Origin: Psychrobacillus sp. NEAU-3TGS
GTDB lineage: Bacteria > Bacillota > Bacilli > Bacillales_A > Planococcaceae
Reading direction: 5' to 3'
Length of the DNA: 64,000 nucleotides
Assembly: GCF_029955155.1 (NCBI RefSeq)
Contig: NZ_JAPNOZ010000012.1
Location: 999,753-1,063,752 of the forward strand
The position numbers were made by a program, and so were the translations under genes. The notes under the pieces are model-generated. The model was not told the DNA's origin. It did not search any database and saw nothing but the letters and a program-made list of their open reading frames with translations. Shown one piece after another: positions 8,428 through 17,214 of this stretch (positions are counted from its first letter, which is position 1; every line of letters starts with the position of its first letter).

Positions 8428-11184
8428 TCATCCTTCATTAGTATACCAATTTTCAAGCTCTAAGACCATATTTTCGAGCGTAACTTTCTTAACAGGAATA
8501 TTAGGAATTGCCTGTAAAAAGTCACTTCCATAGGATTTTGTTTCTATTCTTCTATCTAAAACGATAAATACTCCTTTATCATTCGATGAACGTATTAAAC
8601 GACCGAAACCTTGTCTAAATCGTAAGACAGCTTCTGGCAACGAATATGCGGTAAACGGATTTTGACCGTTAACACTAAGCAATTCTGCACGTTTTTTATA
8701 TAAAGGGTCATCTGGTGATGAAAATGGCAGACGAACCATAATAATAACCGATAGAGCATCCCCCGGAACGTCCACTCCTTCCCAAAAACTGTTCGTGCCA
8801 AATAAAACAGATTTCGAGAAGCGTTGAAATGATTTTAATAGACGCATTCTACTTCCTGAAGTCATCCCTTGAGCGAATAACATATAATCTTCAAGTAAAT
8901 TAGTATCTTGAATGATTTCTACTGTTTTCCTTAACATATCTTGAGATGTAAATAAAACAAAGCATCTGCCTTCCGTTATAAGTACAGTTTGAACAATTGC
9001 TTCAGCCACAGCCTCAATATAATCACTTTGAGAAACTTGCTTAATATCTGGCATATCTTCCATGATCAATAGCTCTGCTCCATTGTAATAATCAGCAGCC
9101 GCTCTATATTGCTGAATCGGAATATTCGTACTTAACCCTAATTGAGACGTTATAAAATGACGATTAGATGGCACAGTGAGCGTACCAGAAGTCCAAATAA
9201 CTGCACCAGATAGTCTCAATGGGTCAACTGCTTCTTTAATATCTTTTTGGTAATTTAGAGGTCGTTTGATAATGGTCAAACTGCCCGGAATACTTCTTGT
9301 ATCAATTTCTAACCATTTAGCTTCCACCGCTTCATCAATTAAGAAGATTTCATCCCATTCGCTTACTTTAATCTCAAGCTCTCTTATCCAATATTCCCAT
9401 TCGTTTAATAGCACAATTGCTTGATCATCCAGCTTATTTTTTGCATAAGTAGCTAATATTGATTTGGCAGAGAATATATACGTTTGCATCGCTGTAGCAA
9501 CTGCACGGAAAATCGATGTGTCCAAGTTCAAATCTTCTAAGATCGCCGTTCTTTTTGTACTTTTTGAATAGCTATTTGTAGGCGGTATAGCATCTGTAAT
9601 AGATGAAATAGCTTGATCAAATGTCTCAACTACATCTACATATTGCTTTTCCAATCGAATTCGTAGTGCTAAAGGTATATGTAGAAGTGCCAGCCTACTG
9701 AGCAGTTGGTCCGTATCTAGTGTTCCAAACTGGCCTAATACATATTTCCATGTTGTATAAGAAAAAACGCGTTCTTTACGGGACATACTTGCATGAATGA
9801 CTTGATGAGCTTCGTCTATAATTGTTGCACAGCCGTGTGCCAATAATTTTTTCTCTCGTTCTCGGTCTGCCATAATCATGGCATGATTCGTAACTAAAAT
9901 ATCACATTTTTCGCTTTTACGAAGCGCTCTTTCATAGAAGTCTAATTCCCGCTCTTCCAATACTTTCGAAAGCGACGTTTTTCTAATCTTATCTACGAAT
10001 AATTGTCCACCGCCAGAAACATTTAACTCTGTTAAATCCCCTTCATCCGTTAACGTCAGCCAAACTAATATTTGCATAATCGTAAATGTTTCGTCGTACG
10101 ATTCATCGTCTAGTTGTACATGCTGCCAGAATCGATACAAGTCTATATAATGTTGCATTCCTTTTAGTTTTGCTACACGTATTGGAGTACCTAAAATAGA
10201 TGTTAATTTCGGGATTTCCTCTAACACTAGCTGGTCGATTAAATGAGTTGTATAAGTACTTATAATGACTGGCTTTTGATGACTCAGCCCGTATATGGTA
10301 GCAGGTAATAAATACCCTAAAGTTTTACCGATGCCAGTCTCTGCTTCACATACCGTTTCTGTTTTATTATCTAGCGCATGTTGAATTTCATCCATAAATG
10401 CAAATTGCCCTTGTCTTTCTTCAAAACGGGAAAGTCCTTTTTGAAACAAGTCAATTTTTAGCTCTTTTGTTCGTGGAAAAGGAATCGATATATGACTTGC
10501 AATATGTTCTTTTTCTACTTCTTTTAATGGAATTCCTCGGTACATCAGATAATTAGTAGCATCATATTGCTTTCTTTTCTCCGCTAATACATCAAAAAAT
10601 AAAATCGATAAATTTGATTTTAACTGAAAGGATCTTTTATGTAATAATTCGATTGTTTTTATAGGCAAGCTTTCTAATCGCTCAATACATTTCAATAATA
10701 AATAGGCAGTAGCTAACGCATCGTCGTCCGCTCGATGTGCTGCCTCTAATGGAATATGTAATTCGGTTGCAATATCTTGCAGTTTATAGCTATACAGATT
10801 CGGAAACATAAGTTTAGCAAACTCTACTGTATCCATCGTCTTGCATACAAGCTTTGGAAGCCCTACACGTTGTAATTCTTTCTGCAAAAAGGGCAGGTCA
10901 AAGTGAATATTATGTGCAACAAAAATATGGTCTTGCAGTAAATCTAACACTTTTGATCCGATTGTTTCAAACAATGGTGCATGCTGTACATCTTTGTCTT
11001 TAATTTTCGTTAAATCTTGTATAAAAAAAGGGATTGGTTTTTTCGGATTGATAAAGGTTGTAAACGTATCCACTATGTTGCCATTTTCAATAAATACAAT
11101 TGCAAGTTGAATAATACGGTCACCACTCGTCGATGAATGGCCTGTTGTTTCAATATCAACAACTGCATATTTATGATTTTCCAT
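8428..11184 (-). CDS. dinG: DinG-type 3'-5' exonuclease/helicase-like protein
   Basis: An N-terminal DEDDh exonuclease domain (VVDIETTG at residues 8-15) is fused to an XPD-like superfamily 2 helicase domain with Walker A AETGIGKT (about 280) and DEAH (about 456), then the SGTL and GFGRLIRS motifs. At 918 aa it matches B. subtilis DinG, which as known from the family acts as a single-strand-directed exonuclease. No four-cysteine iron-sulfur cluster, as in E. coli DinG, is visible. The start ATG follows TTGAGGAATA. It heads the dinG-ypmA-ypmB-asnS-dnaD-nth-ypoC gene series. Confidence 0.94.
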   Translation of the reverse strand: MENHKYAVVDIETTGHSSTSGDRIIQLAIVFIENGNIVDTFTTFINPKKPIPFFIQDLTKIKDKDVQHAPLFETIGSKVLDLLQDHIFVAHNIHFDLPFLQKELQRVGLPKLVCKTMDTVEFAKLMFPNLYSYKLQDIATELHIPLEAAHRADDDALATAYLLLKCIERLESLPIKTIELLHKRSFQLKSNLSILFFDVLAEKRKQYDATNYLMYRGIPLKEVEKEHIASHISIPFPRTKELKIDLFQKGLSRFEERQGQFAFMDEIQHALDNKTETVCEAETGIGKTLGYLLPATIYGLSHQKPVIISTYTTHLIDQLVLEEIPKLTSILGTPIRVAKLKGMQHYIDLYRFWQHVQLDDESYDETFTIMQILVWLTLTDEGDLTELNVSGGGQLFVDKIRKTSLSKVLEERELDFYERALRKSEKCDILVTNHAMIMADREREKKLLAHGCATIIDEAHQVIHASMSRKERVFSYTTWKYVLGQFGTLDTDQLLSRLALLHIPLALRIRLEKQYVDVVETFDQAISSITDAIPPTNSYSKSTKRTAILEDLNLDTSIFRAVATAMQTYIFSAKSILATYAKNKLDDQAIVLLNEWEYWIRELEIKVSEWDEIFLIDEAVEAKWLEIDTRSIPGSLTIIKRPLNYQKDIKEAVDPLRLSGAVIWTSGTLTVPSNRHFITSQLGLSTNIPIQQYRAAADYYNGAELLIMEDMPDIKQVSQSDYIEAVAEAIVQTVLITEGRCFVLFTSQDMLRKTVEIIQDTNLLEDYMLFAQGMTSGSRMRLLKSFQRFSKSVLFGTNSFWEGVDVPGDALSVIIMVRLPFSSPDDPLYKKRAELLSVNGQNPFTAYSLPEAVLRFRQGFGRLIRSSNDKGVFIVLDRRIETKSYGSDFLQAIPNIPVKKVTLENMVLELENWYTNEG

Positions 11185-11304
11185 TATTCCTCAACTCGCT
11201 ATCCATTATGTTCTAAAAAAATTGTACCACATTCGAGAAACAGAAACGAAAAATATGCGAAAAAGAAAAGTTGGTTTTTTAATGATTGAGGAATGAATAA
11301 TTCC

Positions 11305-11392
11305 ATAAAATGGTTAAAGGCAACCAACCAACTGTTGTAAGCAACCAGTTGAAGTCTGAAAGCAACTAAATCAACTCTGAGAGCAACCAGCT
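11305..11392 (-). repeat. 21-bp-period TTGCTYTC array C (4 units, minus orientation)
   Basis: On the plus strand GCAAC (the complement of the core) begins at 11320, 11341, 11362 and 11383, spaced exactly 21 bp. Read on the minus strand the units are GGTTGCTCTCAGAG, AGTTGCTTTCAGAC, GGTTGCTTACAAC and the cap GGTTGCCTTTAACCATTTTA. It lies upstream of dinG and beyond the panD terminator. Confidence 0.8.
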
Positions 11393-11437
11393 GTTAATAA
11401 TTCAAGTTGTTTACTGAGTGAGACGAGGATAACTGTT

Positions 11438-11518
11438 ACAACGTTGCGCAAATGGCCGACAATGTTGCGCATATGCCATTCAACATTGCGCGTTGCGGAT
11501 GTTATGTTGCGCGTTTAT
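11438..11518 (+). repeat. 21-bp-period TTGCGC array (4 units)
   Basis: The hexamer TTGCGC begins at 11444, 11465, 11486 and 11507, again exactly 21 bp apart, in units such as ACAATGTTGCGCATATGCC. It differs in core from the TTGCTYTC arrays but shares their period and lies only 46 bp from array C. No coding frame with a ribosome binding site crosses it. Confidence 0.75.
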
Positions 11519-11573
11519 AAAAGTGAGCATACTTTGCCATACGACGCATTATTTCTATAAAGTTACTCTAAAA

Positions 11574-11607
11574 AAGCAAAAGCTCCCGAAATTTAATCTT
11601 CGGGAGC
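11574..11607 (-). terminator. intrinsic terminator of panBCD
   Basis: Perfect nine-base arms GCTCCCGAA (11582-11590) and TTCGGGAGC (11599-11607). On the minus strand the stem is followed by TTTTGCTTTTTT. It lies 14 bp behind the panD stop. Confidence 0.85.
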
Positions 11608-11621
11608 CTACTTTACCAATA

Positions 11622-12005
11622 TTACATTACTGTCGCTTCTGGTTCATAATGAATAATCTGTTTAATGGTGTTGTCTTCATTCATAATGGCAACTGTAGGT
11701 TGATGAGTTGACGCTTCTTCGTTCATCACATAGGCATACGATAGTATGATCACAATATCTCCTCGTTGTACGAGACGAGCAGCTGCTCCGTTTACGCAGA
11801 TTACTCCGCTCCCTCTTTCTCCAGCAATAATATATGTTTCAAAGCGGGCACCATTATTATTGTTTACGATATGCACTTTTTCATTTGGCAACATGCCTAC
11901 AGCGTCTAAAATATTTTGGTCAATCGTAATACTTCCTACATAATTTAAGTCCGCTTCGGTTACAGTTGCACGGTGAATTTTACCGTTTAACATCATTCTT
12001 AACAT
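11622..12005 (-). CDS. panD: aspartate 1-decarboxylase (PanD)
   Basis: Makes beta-alanine from aspartate for pantothenate and coenzyme A. The 127-residue proenzyme has the self-cleavage site Gly24-Ser25 in NYVGSITID, which generates the pyruvoyl group, plus the [15 protein letters not shown] core. Length is normal. It is the last gene of panBCD, with three bases between the panC stop and its ATG. Confidence 0.97.
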   Translation of the reverse strand: MLRMMLNGKIHRATVTEADLNYVGSITIDQNILDAVGMLPNEKVHIVNNNNGARFETYIIAGERGSGVICVNGAAARLVQRGDIVIILSYAYVMNEEASTHQPTVAIMNEDNTIKQIIHYEPEATVM

Positions 12006-12008
12006 AGC

Positions 12009-12854
12009 TTACACTTCCTTTACATCTACAAGAATATTATCTATCAAACGCGCTTTTTCAAAGAATACAGCCGTTGCAAATAAGAGCTGGTCCGCATGCT
12101 CTGAAACTTGTTGCAATAACGGATATGTTACAACTTCCAAATAATCTATTTTGCCAGATGTATTTTCCTCGATATGGGCTTTTCCTACCTCAATTGCTTC
12201 AGCCACATTCTTCGTTTGCTTCCAGTGCTCCGTTGCTAATGTAAGAGCTTGGTTTAAATGAATAGCCTCTGCTCTTTCCACTTCACTCAAAAATACATTT
12301 CGAGAACTTTTCGCAAGTCCATCTTCTTCACGAACTGTTGGAACGCGAACAATTTGAACCGGGAAATTATATGCTTGCACAAATGTTTCGATGATGGCTA
12401 GCTGCTGCGCGTCTTTTTGACCAAAATACGCATTTGTTGGTTGGATAAGATTAAATAATTTAGTGATTACTTTTAATACACCGTCGAAATGACCTGGTCT
12501 ACTTTCTCCACATAGTTTGGTAGAGAGCTCCCCTACTTGAATTGTAATTCCACTTTCAAATGGATACATTTCTTCTGGAGTTGGGTTAAATATAAGATCT
12601 ACACCAGCTTCTGTAGCAATTTTCAAATCGCGCTCAATATCTCGTGGATATCTATCTAAATCCTCATTTGGTCCGAATTGGGCCGGATTGACGAAAATGG
12701 TCGCAACTACGAATTCATTTTCTTTTCTTGCTCTATTTAATAATGCTTGATGACCTTCGTGTAAATAACCCATAGTTGGTACAAGGCCGATTGTTTGATG
12801 TTTATTTGCTTCGAGAATAGTTTTTAACTCATCGATTGTTTGAACTGTTTGCAT
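12009..12854 (-). CDS. panC: pantothenate synthetase (PanC)
   Basis: ATP-dependent ligation of pantoate and beta-alanine. The 281-residue protein has the nucleotide-binding HxGH motif HEGH (32-35) in [10 protein letters not shown] and the KMSKS-like LAKSSRN further on, with [18 protein letters not shown] between them, all typical of the family. Its start lies 26 bp inside the end of panB, which implies translational coupling. Confidence 0.97.
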   Translation of the reverse strand: MQTVQTIDELKTILEANKHQTIGLVPTMGYLHEGHQALLNRARKENEFVVATIFVNPAQFGPNEDLDRYPRDIERDLKIATEAGVDLIFNPTPEEMYPFESGITIQVGELSTKLCGESRPGHFDGVLKVITKLFNLIQPTNAYFGQKDAQQLAIIETFVQAYNFPVQIVRVPTVREEDGLAKSSRNVFLSEVERAEAIHLNQALTLATEHWKQTKNVAEAIEVGKAHIEENTSGKIDYLEVVTYPLLQQVSEHADQLLFATAVFFEKARLIDNILVDVKEV

Positions 12855-13689
12855 GAGTGGTGCCTCCGTACAATTGGTTTAGTTGCTCTTCTTTCATTGT
12901 AAAGGAATGCTCTAAAGCAGGAAAAATTCCGCTTTTCACTTCTTCCACATATTGCTGGATTCCTGCTGCAATCGGCTCGCCGACATTAGCAAATTCCTTT
13001 ACAAATTTCGGAATATGATGCGTGCCGTATTTTACTAAATCGTGAAATACTAATACTTGACCATCCGCTGTAGCACCGGCACCAATACCAATAGTCGGGA
13101 TGATTAGCTCTTCTGAAACTTTTGCAGTTAACTGATGTGGAATACATTCTAAAACGACAGCGCAAGCACCCGCCGCTTCACATTTTTTCGCGTCATCGAT
13201 TAATTTTTCTGCAGCTTCCGCAGTTTTTCCTTGCACTTTATATCCACCAAGCACACCTGCTGATTGAGGCGTTAAACCGAGATGGGCTACAACTGGGATT
13301 CCTGCTGAAGTCAGCTTTTCAATAACTAATATAACATCGTCTGCACCTTCAACTTTTACCGCCTGCGCTCCTGTTTGTTGCATAATTTTCACCGCATTCG
13401 CAAGAGACTGATCTAGTGAGCCGTGATACGTACCAAATGGCATATCCACGACTAAGAACGTATTCGGTGCCCCTCTTCTTGCTGCTTTTCCGTGATGGAT
13501 CATATCATCCATTGTAACTAATACAGTAGAGTCATATCCTAGTACAACCATTCCGACAGAATCTCCAACCAATAGCATGTCGATTCCCGCTTCTTCCGCA
13601 AATTTGGCAGTCGGATGGTCATACGCTGTCATCATCGTAATCTTTTCTTCTTTTTTCTTCATTTCTACAAAATTGCTCGTCGTTTTCAA
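12829..13689 (-). CDS. panB: ketopantoate hydroxymethyltransferase (PanB)
   Basis: Transfers a hydroxymethyl group from methylenetetrahydrofolate to ketoisovalerate, the first committed step of pantothenate synthesis. The 286-residue TIM-barrel protein shows [39 protein letters not shown] and [14 protein letters not shown]. The start is TTG at 13689, seven bases after AGGAGG; the residues after it ([10 protein letters not shown]) align with B. subtilis PanB. It heads panBCD and is preceded by a structured leader with a terminator-like hairpin. Confidence 0.96.
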   Translation of the reverse strand: MKTTSNFVEMKKKEEKITMMTAYDHPTAKFAEEAGIDMLLVGDSVGMVVLGYDSTVLVTMDDMIHHGKAARRGAPNTFLVVDMPFGTYHGSLDQSLANAVKIMQQTGAQAVKVEGADDVILVIEKLTSAGIPVVAHLGLTPQSAGVLGGYKVQGKTAEAAEKLIDDAKKCEAAGACAVVLECIPHQLTAKVSEELIIPTIGIGAGATADGQVLVFHDLVKYGTHHIPKFVKEFANVGEPIAAGIQQYVEEVKSGIFPALEHSFTMKEEQLNQLYGGTTHANSSNNR

Positions 13690-13715
13690 TGAAATTCCTC
13701 CTCTTTTTAAGTGGA

Positions 13716-13790
13716 GAGAAAACCAACTAAAAAGCCCTCTATTCCAAAAGTGGACAGAAGGGCAGAAAATGTAGATTCATAGGTTTTCTC
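13716..13790 (-). promoter_or_regulatory. nested hairpin with terminator in the panB leader (candidate attenuator)
   Basis: Read on the minus strand, GAGAAAACC (13790-13782) can pair with GGTTTTCTC (13724-13716). Inside it lies GCCCTTCTGTCCA...TGGAATAGAGGGC (13763-13734), directly followed by TTTTT, the form of an intrinsic terminator. The outer partner lies after the T run, so inner and outer stems could form alternatives. The structure ends 27 bp upstream of the panB start codon. A weak sigma-A-like promoter (TTGAAT-18-TATGAC) can be read just upstream. No ligand class is recognised. It may instead be a fragment of a mobile repeat, since 14 bp (GGAGAAAACCTATG) also occur at 22759. Confidence 0.45.
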
Positions 13791-14205
13791 CGTCCCTGTC
13801 ATATGCAGATCAAGGCAGACTATTCAATTATTTGCTCGTTGAAACTGGTGCAGTTCAACAAAGGATACTGCCCAACGGTTATAGAATAACAGAAAATGAG
13901 TTTGCCGTCCAAATGATTTTACTTAATCTAAAATTTGAATACATAAATGGAAAAAGACCAATATATGTTCAACCAATTAAAAATGAGGTGAAAGAATGAA
14001 TACCATGTTACTAGCATTCATATGCTTATCTTCTTTTCTTAACTTCCACTCCCCGACATCCATCATTACCAACCAAGGATTATTAGACTCTGAAATCTCC
14101 TCTTTCTCAGGTCGAATATCCGGATAACCAGAGTAAAACTTTTGCAAGGAAAGATGAGTTTTATGCCAAGTTAGATAAGAAGCTCTACATGGAATATGCT
14201 TTCTA
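13775..14205 (+). pseudogene. unidentified gene remnant(s), two or three broken frames
   Basis: From 13775 to 13999 one frame without a usable start reads as ordinary protein (YADQGRLFNYLLVE, NGYRITENEFAVQMILLN). Its stop overlaps, as ATGA, an ATG at 13996 that has GAGGTG upstream and opens a 43-codon frame (MNTMLLAFICLSSFLNF) to 14127. A further in-phase-looking tail in another frame (FARKDEFYAKLDKKLYMEY) ends at 14202. The coupling and codon pattern suggest real genes that have decayed. I do not recognise the family. Confidence 0.4.
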
Positions 14206-14212
14206 AAACGCG

Positions 14213-14244
14213 AAAAAGCTCCCGAAATTATATTTTCGGAAGCT
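14213..14244 (-). terminator. intrinsic terminator of birA
   Basis: Arms AGCTCCCGAAA (14217-14227) and TTTCGGAAGCT (14234-14244) with one mismatch, followed on the minus strand by TTTTT. It is nearly the same sequence as the panD terminator. Confidence 0.8.
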
Positions 14245-14251
14245 GCTTGGT

Positions 14252-15238
14252 CTATTTATTCATTAAATGGATATCCGCCGAGTAAATGCCGCGTATTTCG
14301 CCATTATCTAGTTTAAGCTCTAGCACGCCATCATTGGTAATGCCCATTGCCACACCCTCTAAAGTCTCGCGTAACATATTGGCGCGAATTCGTTTACCAA
14401 TAGTACAATTATAGCTTTCCCAAAGTAATTTAATCGGCTCGAAGCCATTTTCCACATATATATCTGCGTACTTCTCCAAATAATATAGTATTTTAGCAAC
14501 TAGCTCCGCACGGTTTACTTCCTGTCCAGTTTCCATTTTTAATGAAGTCGCAATGGATTGAATCGATTCATCAAATGCCTCTAACTCTTGGTTGACATTT
14601 ACGCCTATGCCGATAATTATTGCTTGCACACGGTCCATATCTGCTTGGAGTTCGGTCAAAATGCCAGTCACTTTTTTACCTTTGATCAATAAATCATTTG
14701 GCCATTTGATTGCTGGAGAACAATCTGTCAGGTCTTCTATTGCGCGTGTAATCGCAACTGCGGATACTAATGTAAATTGAGCCGCATACTGAGGACTGAT
14801 TTCTGGGCGGATGATAACACTCATCCATATTCCTTTACCCGCAGAAGAATCCCACGGGCGTTCTAGTCTACCGCGACCTGCTGTTTGCTGTTCGGTAATG
14901 ATGACTGTTCCATGAGCGGCATGATCACTTGCTTTTTCAGTTGCAATCGTTTGTGTAGATTCACAAACAGGATAATAAATTATATTTCTTCCTATAGACT
15001 TCGTATCTAAATAAGAGGAGATACGTTCTGACGACACAATGTCGGGTATAGACTGCAAAACATACCCCTTTTTCTTAATTGCCTCAATTACATATCCGTC
15101 TTCCTCAATGCCTTTTAAGTGTTTCCAAATCATCGTACGGGAAATGTTTAATTCGTCCGCAAGCTTCTGACCTGAAATTGGTTCACCATTTGCATTAATA
15201 AGTTGGGAAAGTATCTTTTCTTTTATGGACATGTTCAC
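14252..15238 (-). CDS. birA: biotin-protein ligase and biotin repressor (BirA)
   Basis: Activates biotin as biotinyl-AMP and attaches it to carboxylases; with its N-terminal helix-turn-helix it also represses biotin genes. The 328-residue product has the DNA-binding domain (ISGQKLADELNISRTMIWKH, about 18-37), the ligase GRGRLERPW and KWPNDLL motifs, and a C-terminal SH3-like domain. I keep the GTG start at 15238, eleven bases after AAGGA; an ATG two codons later is possible. In B. subtilis birA is followed closely by cca and bshA; here other genes intervene. Confidence 0.95.
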   Translation of the reverse strand: MNMSIKEKILSQLINANGEPISGQKLADELNISRTMIWKHLKGIEEDGYVIEAIKKKGYVLQSIPDIVSSERISSYLDTKSIGRNIIYYPVCESTQTIATEKASDHAAHGTVIITEQQTAGRGRLERPWDSSAGKGIWMSVIIRPEISPQYAAQFTLVSAVAITRAIEDLTDCSPAIKWPNDLLIKGKKVTGILTELQADMDRVQAIIIGIGVNVNQELEAFDESIQSIATSLKMETGQEVNRAELVAKILYYLEKYADIYVENGFEPIKLLWESYNCTIGKRIRANMLRETLEGVAMGITNDGVLELKLDNGEIRGIYSADIHLMNK

Positions 15239-15410
15239 GAAAAAATCATTCCTTTATCTGTTTGTATTGTCAATTCATCAAGACTTTAACCTTATCTTAA
15301 TGATGAATAATCCTTTGTCTCATGCACAACCTATTTCCGTGAATGAAAAAATTTCTGCTGTTACCCATTTACACATTATTTAAAAAACAAACGGAAAAGA
15401 GGAACGCTAA

Positions 15411-16268
15411 TTGTATTACTACAAAGAAGAATTAATAAATGTTATCGCACCAGACCGACCAGATCCCGCAGCTGCTAAAGTATTACAAGAGACATTAGGT
15501 GGACATTACGGTGAAATGAGAACGATGATGCAATATTTTTTTCAAAGTTCAAATTTCCGCGGGAAAGAAACTCAATATAGAGACTTAATTCGTGGGGTTT
15601 TCCTGGAAGAAATCGCTCACGTTGAACTTGTCCAAAATACCATCAATCAATTACTAAATGATTCAGGTGAATCTGCTGTTCCGGGTAACGCTGGTATCGA
15701 CGGGGCTCCACTAAACGACGCCGTAAGACATGCAAACCCTCACCACTTTATTGTTGGTGCGCAGGCTTCCCTTCCTGTTGACGCAGGTGGTATGCCTTGG
15801 AACGGATCTTGGGTCTATGCACATGGAAACTTGATCGCAGATTTAATGGATAATCTTGTACTGGAATCGACAGGTGTACTGCAAAAAACCCGTATTTATG
15901 AAATGAGTTCCAATAAAACACTTCGAGAAACGCTTGGCTTTCTAATCGTTCGTGATAATGCCCATCAAAATGCATTTGCTAAAGCCCTAGAAACACTCGG
16001 TGTAGATTGGGGTAAACTATTCCCAGTACCGAATTACGATATAAATAAGTATCCAGAGTGTAGAAAGTATGTCGAGATGGGATACCATAATGCACAATTC
16101 AACTTTAGATTGGATCCTACACGCATCGGTGAAATATTCCAAGGTCAAACTCCTAGTAGAAATAACGAAACACTTTCCGTAATAGATCCTCCAGCAGGGT
16201 TTCCGGTACCATTAATGCCCGAAATGCCAAATGAACATAGCCCTGGTCTTCAAGATATGAATAACTAA
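15411..16268 (+). CDS. manganese (dimanganese) catalase family protein
   Basis: Decomposes hydrogen peroxide at a di-manganese centre. Ligands expected for the ferritin-like bundle are visible: Glu35 (GHYGEMRTMMQYF), Glu67 and His70 (EEIAHVE), a Glu in NLVLESTG and His in RDNAHQNAF. It is 285 aa and resembles B. subtilis YjqC/YdbD-type proteins more than the shorter spore coat CotJC. The start is TTG at 15411 after AGAGGAAC. It is monocistronic with its own terminator. Related proteins are often linked to sporulation or stress, but nothing here proves that. Confidence 0.9.
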   Translation: MYYYKEELINVIAPDRPDPAAAKVLQETLGGHYGEMRTMMQYFFQSSNFRGKETQYRDLIRGVFLEEIAHVELVQNTINQLLNDSGESAVPGNAGIDGAPLNDAVRHANPHHFIVGAQASLPVDAGGMPWNGSWVYAHGNLIADLMDNLVLESTGVLQKTRIYEMSSNKTLRETLGFLIVRDNAHQNAFAKALETLGVDWGKLFPVPNYDINKYPECRKYVEMGYHNAQFNFRLDPTRIGEIFQGQTPSRNNETLSVIDPPAGFPVPLMPEMPNEHSPGLQDMNN

Positions 16269-16280
16269 TTATTTCATTAG

Positions 16281-16314
16281 CTCCCTAATTGCCTTCGGTG
16301 ATTAGGGGGTTTTT
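16281..16314 (+). terminator. intrinsic terminator of the Mn catalase gene
   Basis: Arms CCCTAAT (16283-16289) and ATTAGGG (16301-16307) around TGCCTTCGGTG, followed by GGTTTTT. Confidence 0.85.
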
Positions 16315-16483
16315 AATTTAATTCACGCATACAAAGAAAATTTATCGATATTTTTGAAATAATCAAAAAGTTATAGTATTATATGGTATGCTAGTATAAA
16401 TGATTTTTTAATCAATTTTTTTATCTAAATAGAAAGCACTAGTTTTTTCTAATAGAGGTGAAATATGGGCGTACTATCTGAAT

Positions 16484-17023
16484 GTGAATATAAAAAATTC
16501 TATGGGGCATATTTATTATCGTTTTATGGACGAGAAAGCATACATAGATAATATTTTTTCTTTTATTCAATCTGGTATTGAAAATAACCAACAAATACTT
16601 ATTATCGAAAATATGCGAAACCTACCAAAGGTACAAGCATTTATTGATTCGTCTTTTAAAGAGAATAAAAATTCTAGTATTAGGTTGGTTAATAACTATG
16701 AGTATTATTTATCTAAAGGAGATTTTAGTACACAGAACATCGTTAGCCATTTTGCAAAAGATCTTTCCTATTTAAATGATTGTAAATCAACGATTCGGAC
16801 TTGGGCACATGTAGAATGGTCTTCATCAAAACCAACTGAAGAGTTGGTCAAAGAATTTGAGTGTGTTGCAGATGACTTTGTAAAAGATTCAAAAATACTT
16901 TCTGTTTGTGCATATCCATCTGCAAGGCTAAACTCAAATTTAAATTTAGCACTTGAGGAATTTCATCAATATGTTATGACTGATAGTACTTTATCTTTAT
17001 CGTCCATCTATCGCAATCTTTAA
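16484..17023 (+). CDS. MEDS-domain (DcmR sensory-type) protein, start region uncertain
   Basis: The 179-residue product matches the MEDS domain: GHIYYRFMDEKAYIDNIFSFIQSGIENNQ near the N-terminus, then QILIIEN and a C-terminal helical end. In Bacillales such proteins occur alone or fused to anti-sigma or kinase modules; their signal is unknown. GTG at 16484 has no ribosome binding site. A well-placed ATG at 16465, after AGAGGTGAA, is in another frame and meets this one at an A6 run (16492-16497); one A less would join them. So the true start may be 16465. Confidence 0.75.
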   Translation: MNIKNSMGHIYYRFMDEKAYIDNIFSFIQSGIENNQQILIIENMRNLPKVQAFIDSSFKENKNSSIRLVNNYEYYLSKGDFSTQNIVSHFAKDLSYLNDCKSTIRTWAHVEWSSSKPTEELVKEFECVADDFVKDSKILSVCAYPSARLNSNLNLALEEFHQYVMTDSTLSLSSIYRNL

Positions 17024-17078
17024 CAAAGTTTCGACTTCCATTTTACATATTTATACAAATAATATACTTAAGTAGTCT

Positions 17079-17191
17079 AGAAGGGGTCTATCCCCTTTCT
17101 GTATCATTTATAAAATTCATTGGATAATAAAAGTATAAATAGCTAGTGACAAGAAAGCGATTCAACAGATTGTAATCTCTTCCTTGTCACT
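17079..17191. terminator. two weak hairpins between the MEDS gene and cca
   Basis: AGAAGGGG-TCTAT-CCCCTTTCT (17079-17100) could end the plus-strand MEDS transcript. AGTGACAAGA...TCCTTGTCACT (17145-17191) lies just behind cca on the minus strand. Neither has a clean T run, so their role is uncertain. Confidence 0.35.
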
Positions 17192-17214
17192 TGCCCGATC
17201 ATCCATTGTTTAAA

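Noticed and set aside
15260-15411. Sporulation coat operon (cotJ-like) around the Mn catalase
   Set aside because: No cotJA or cotJB neighbours and the protein is longer than CotJC.
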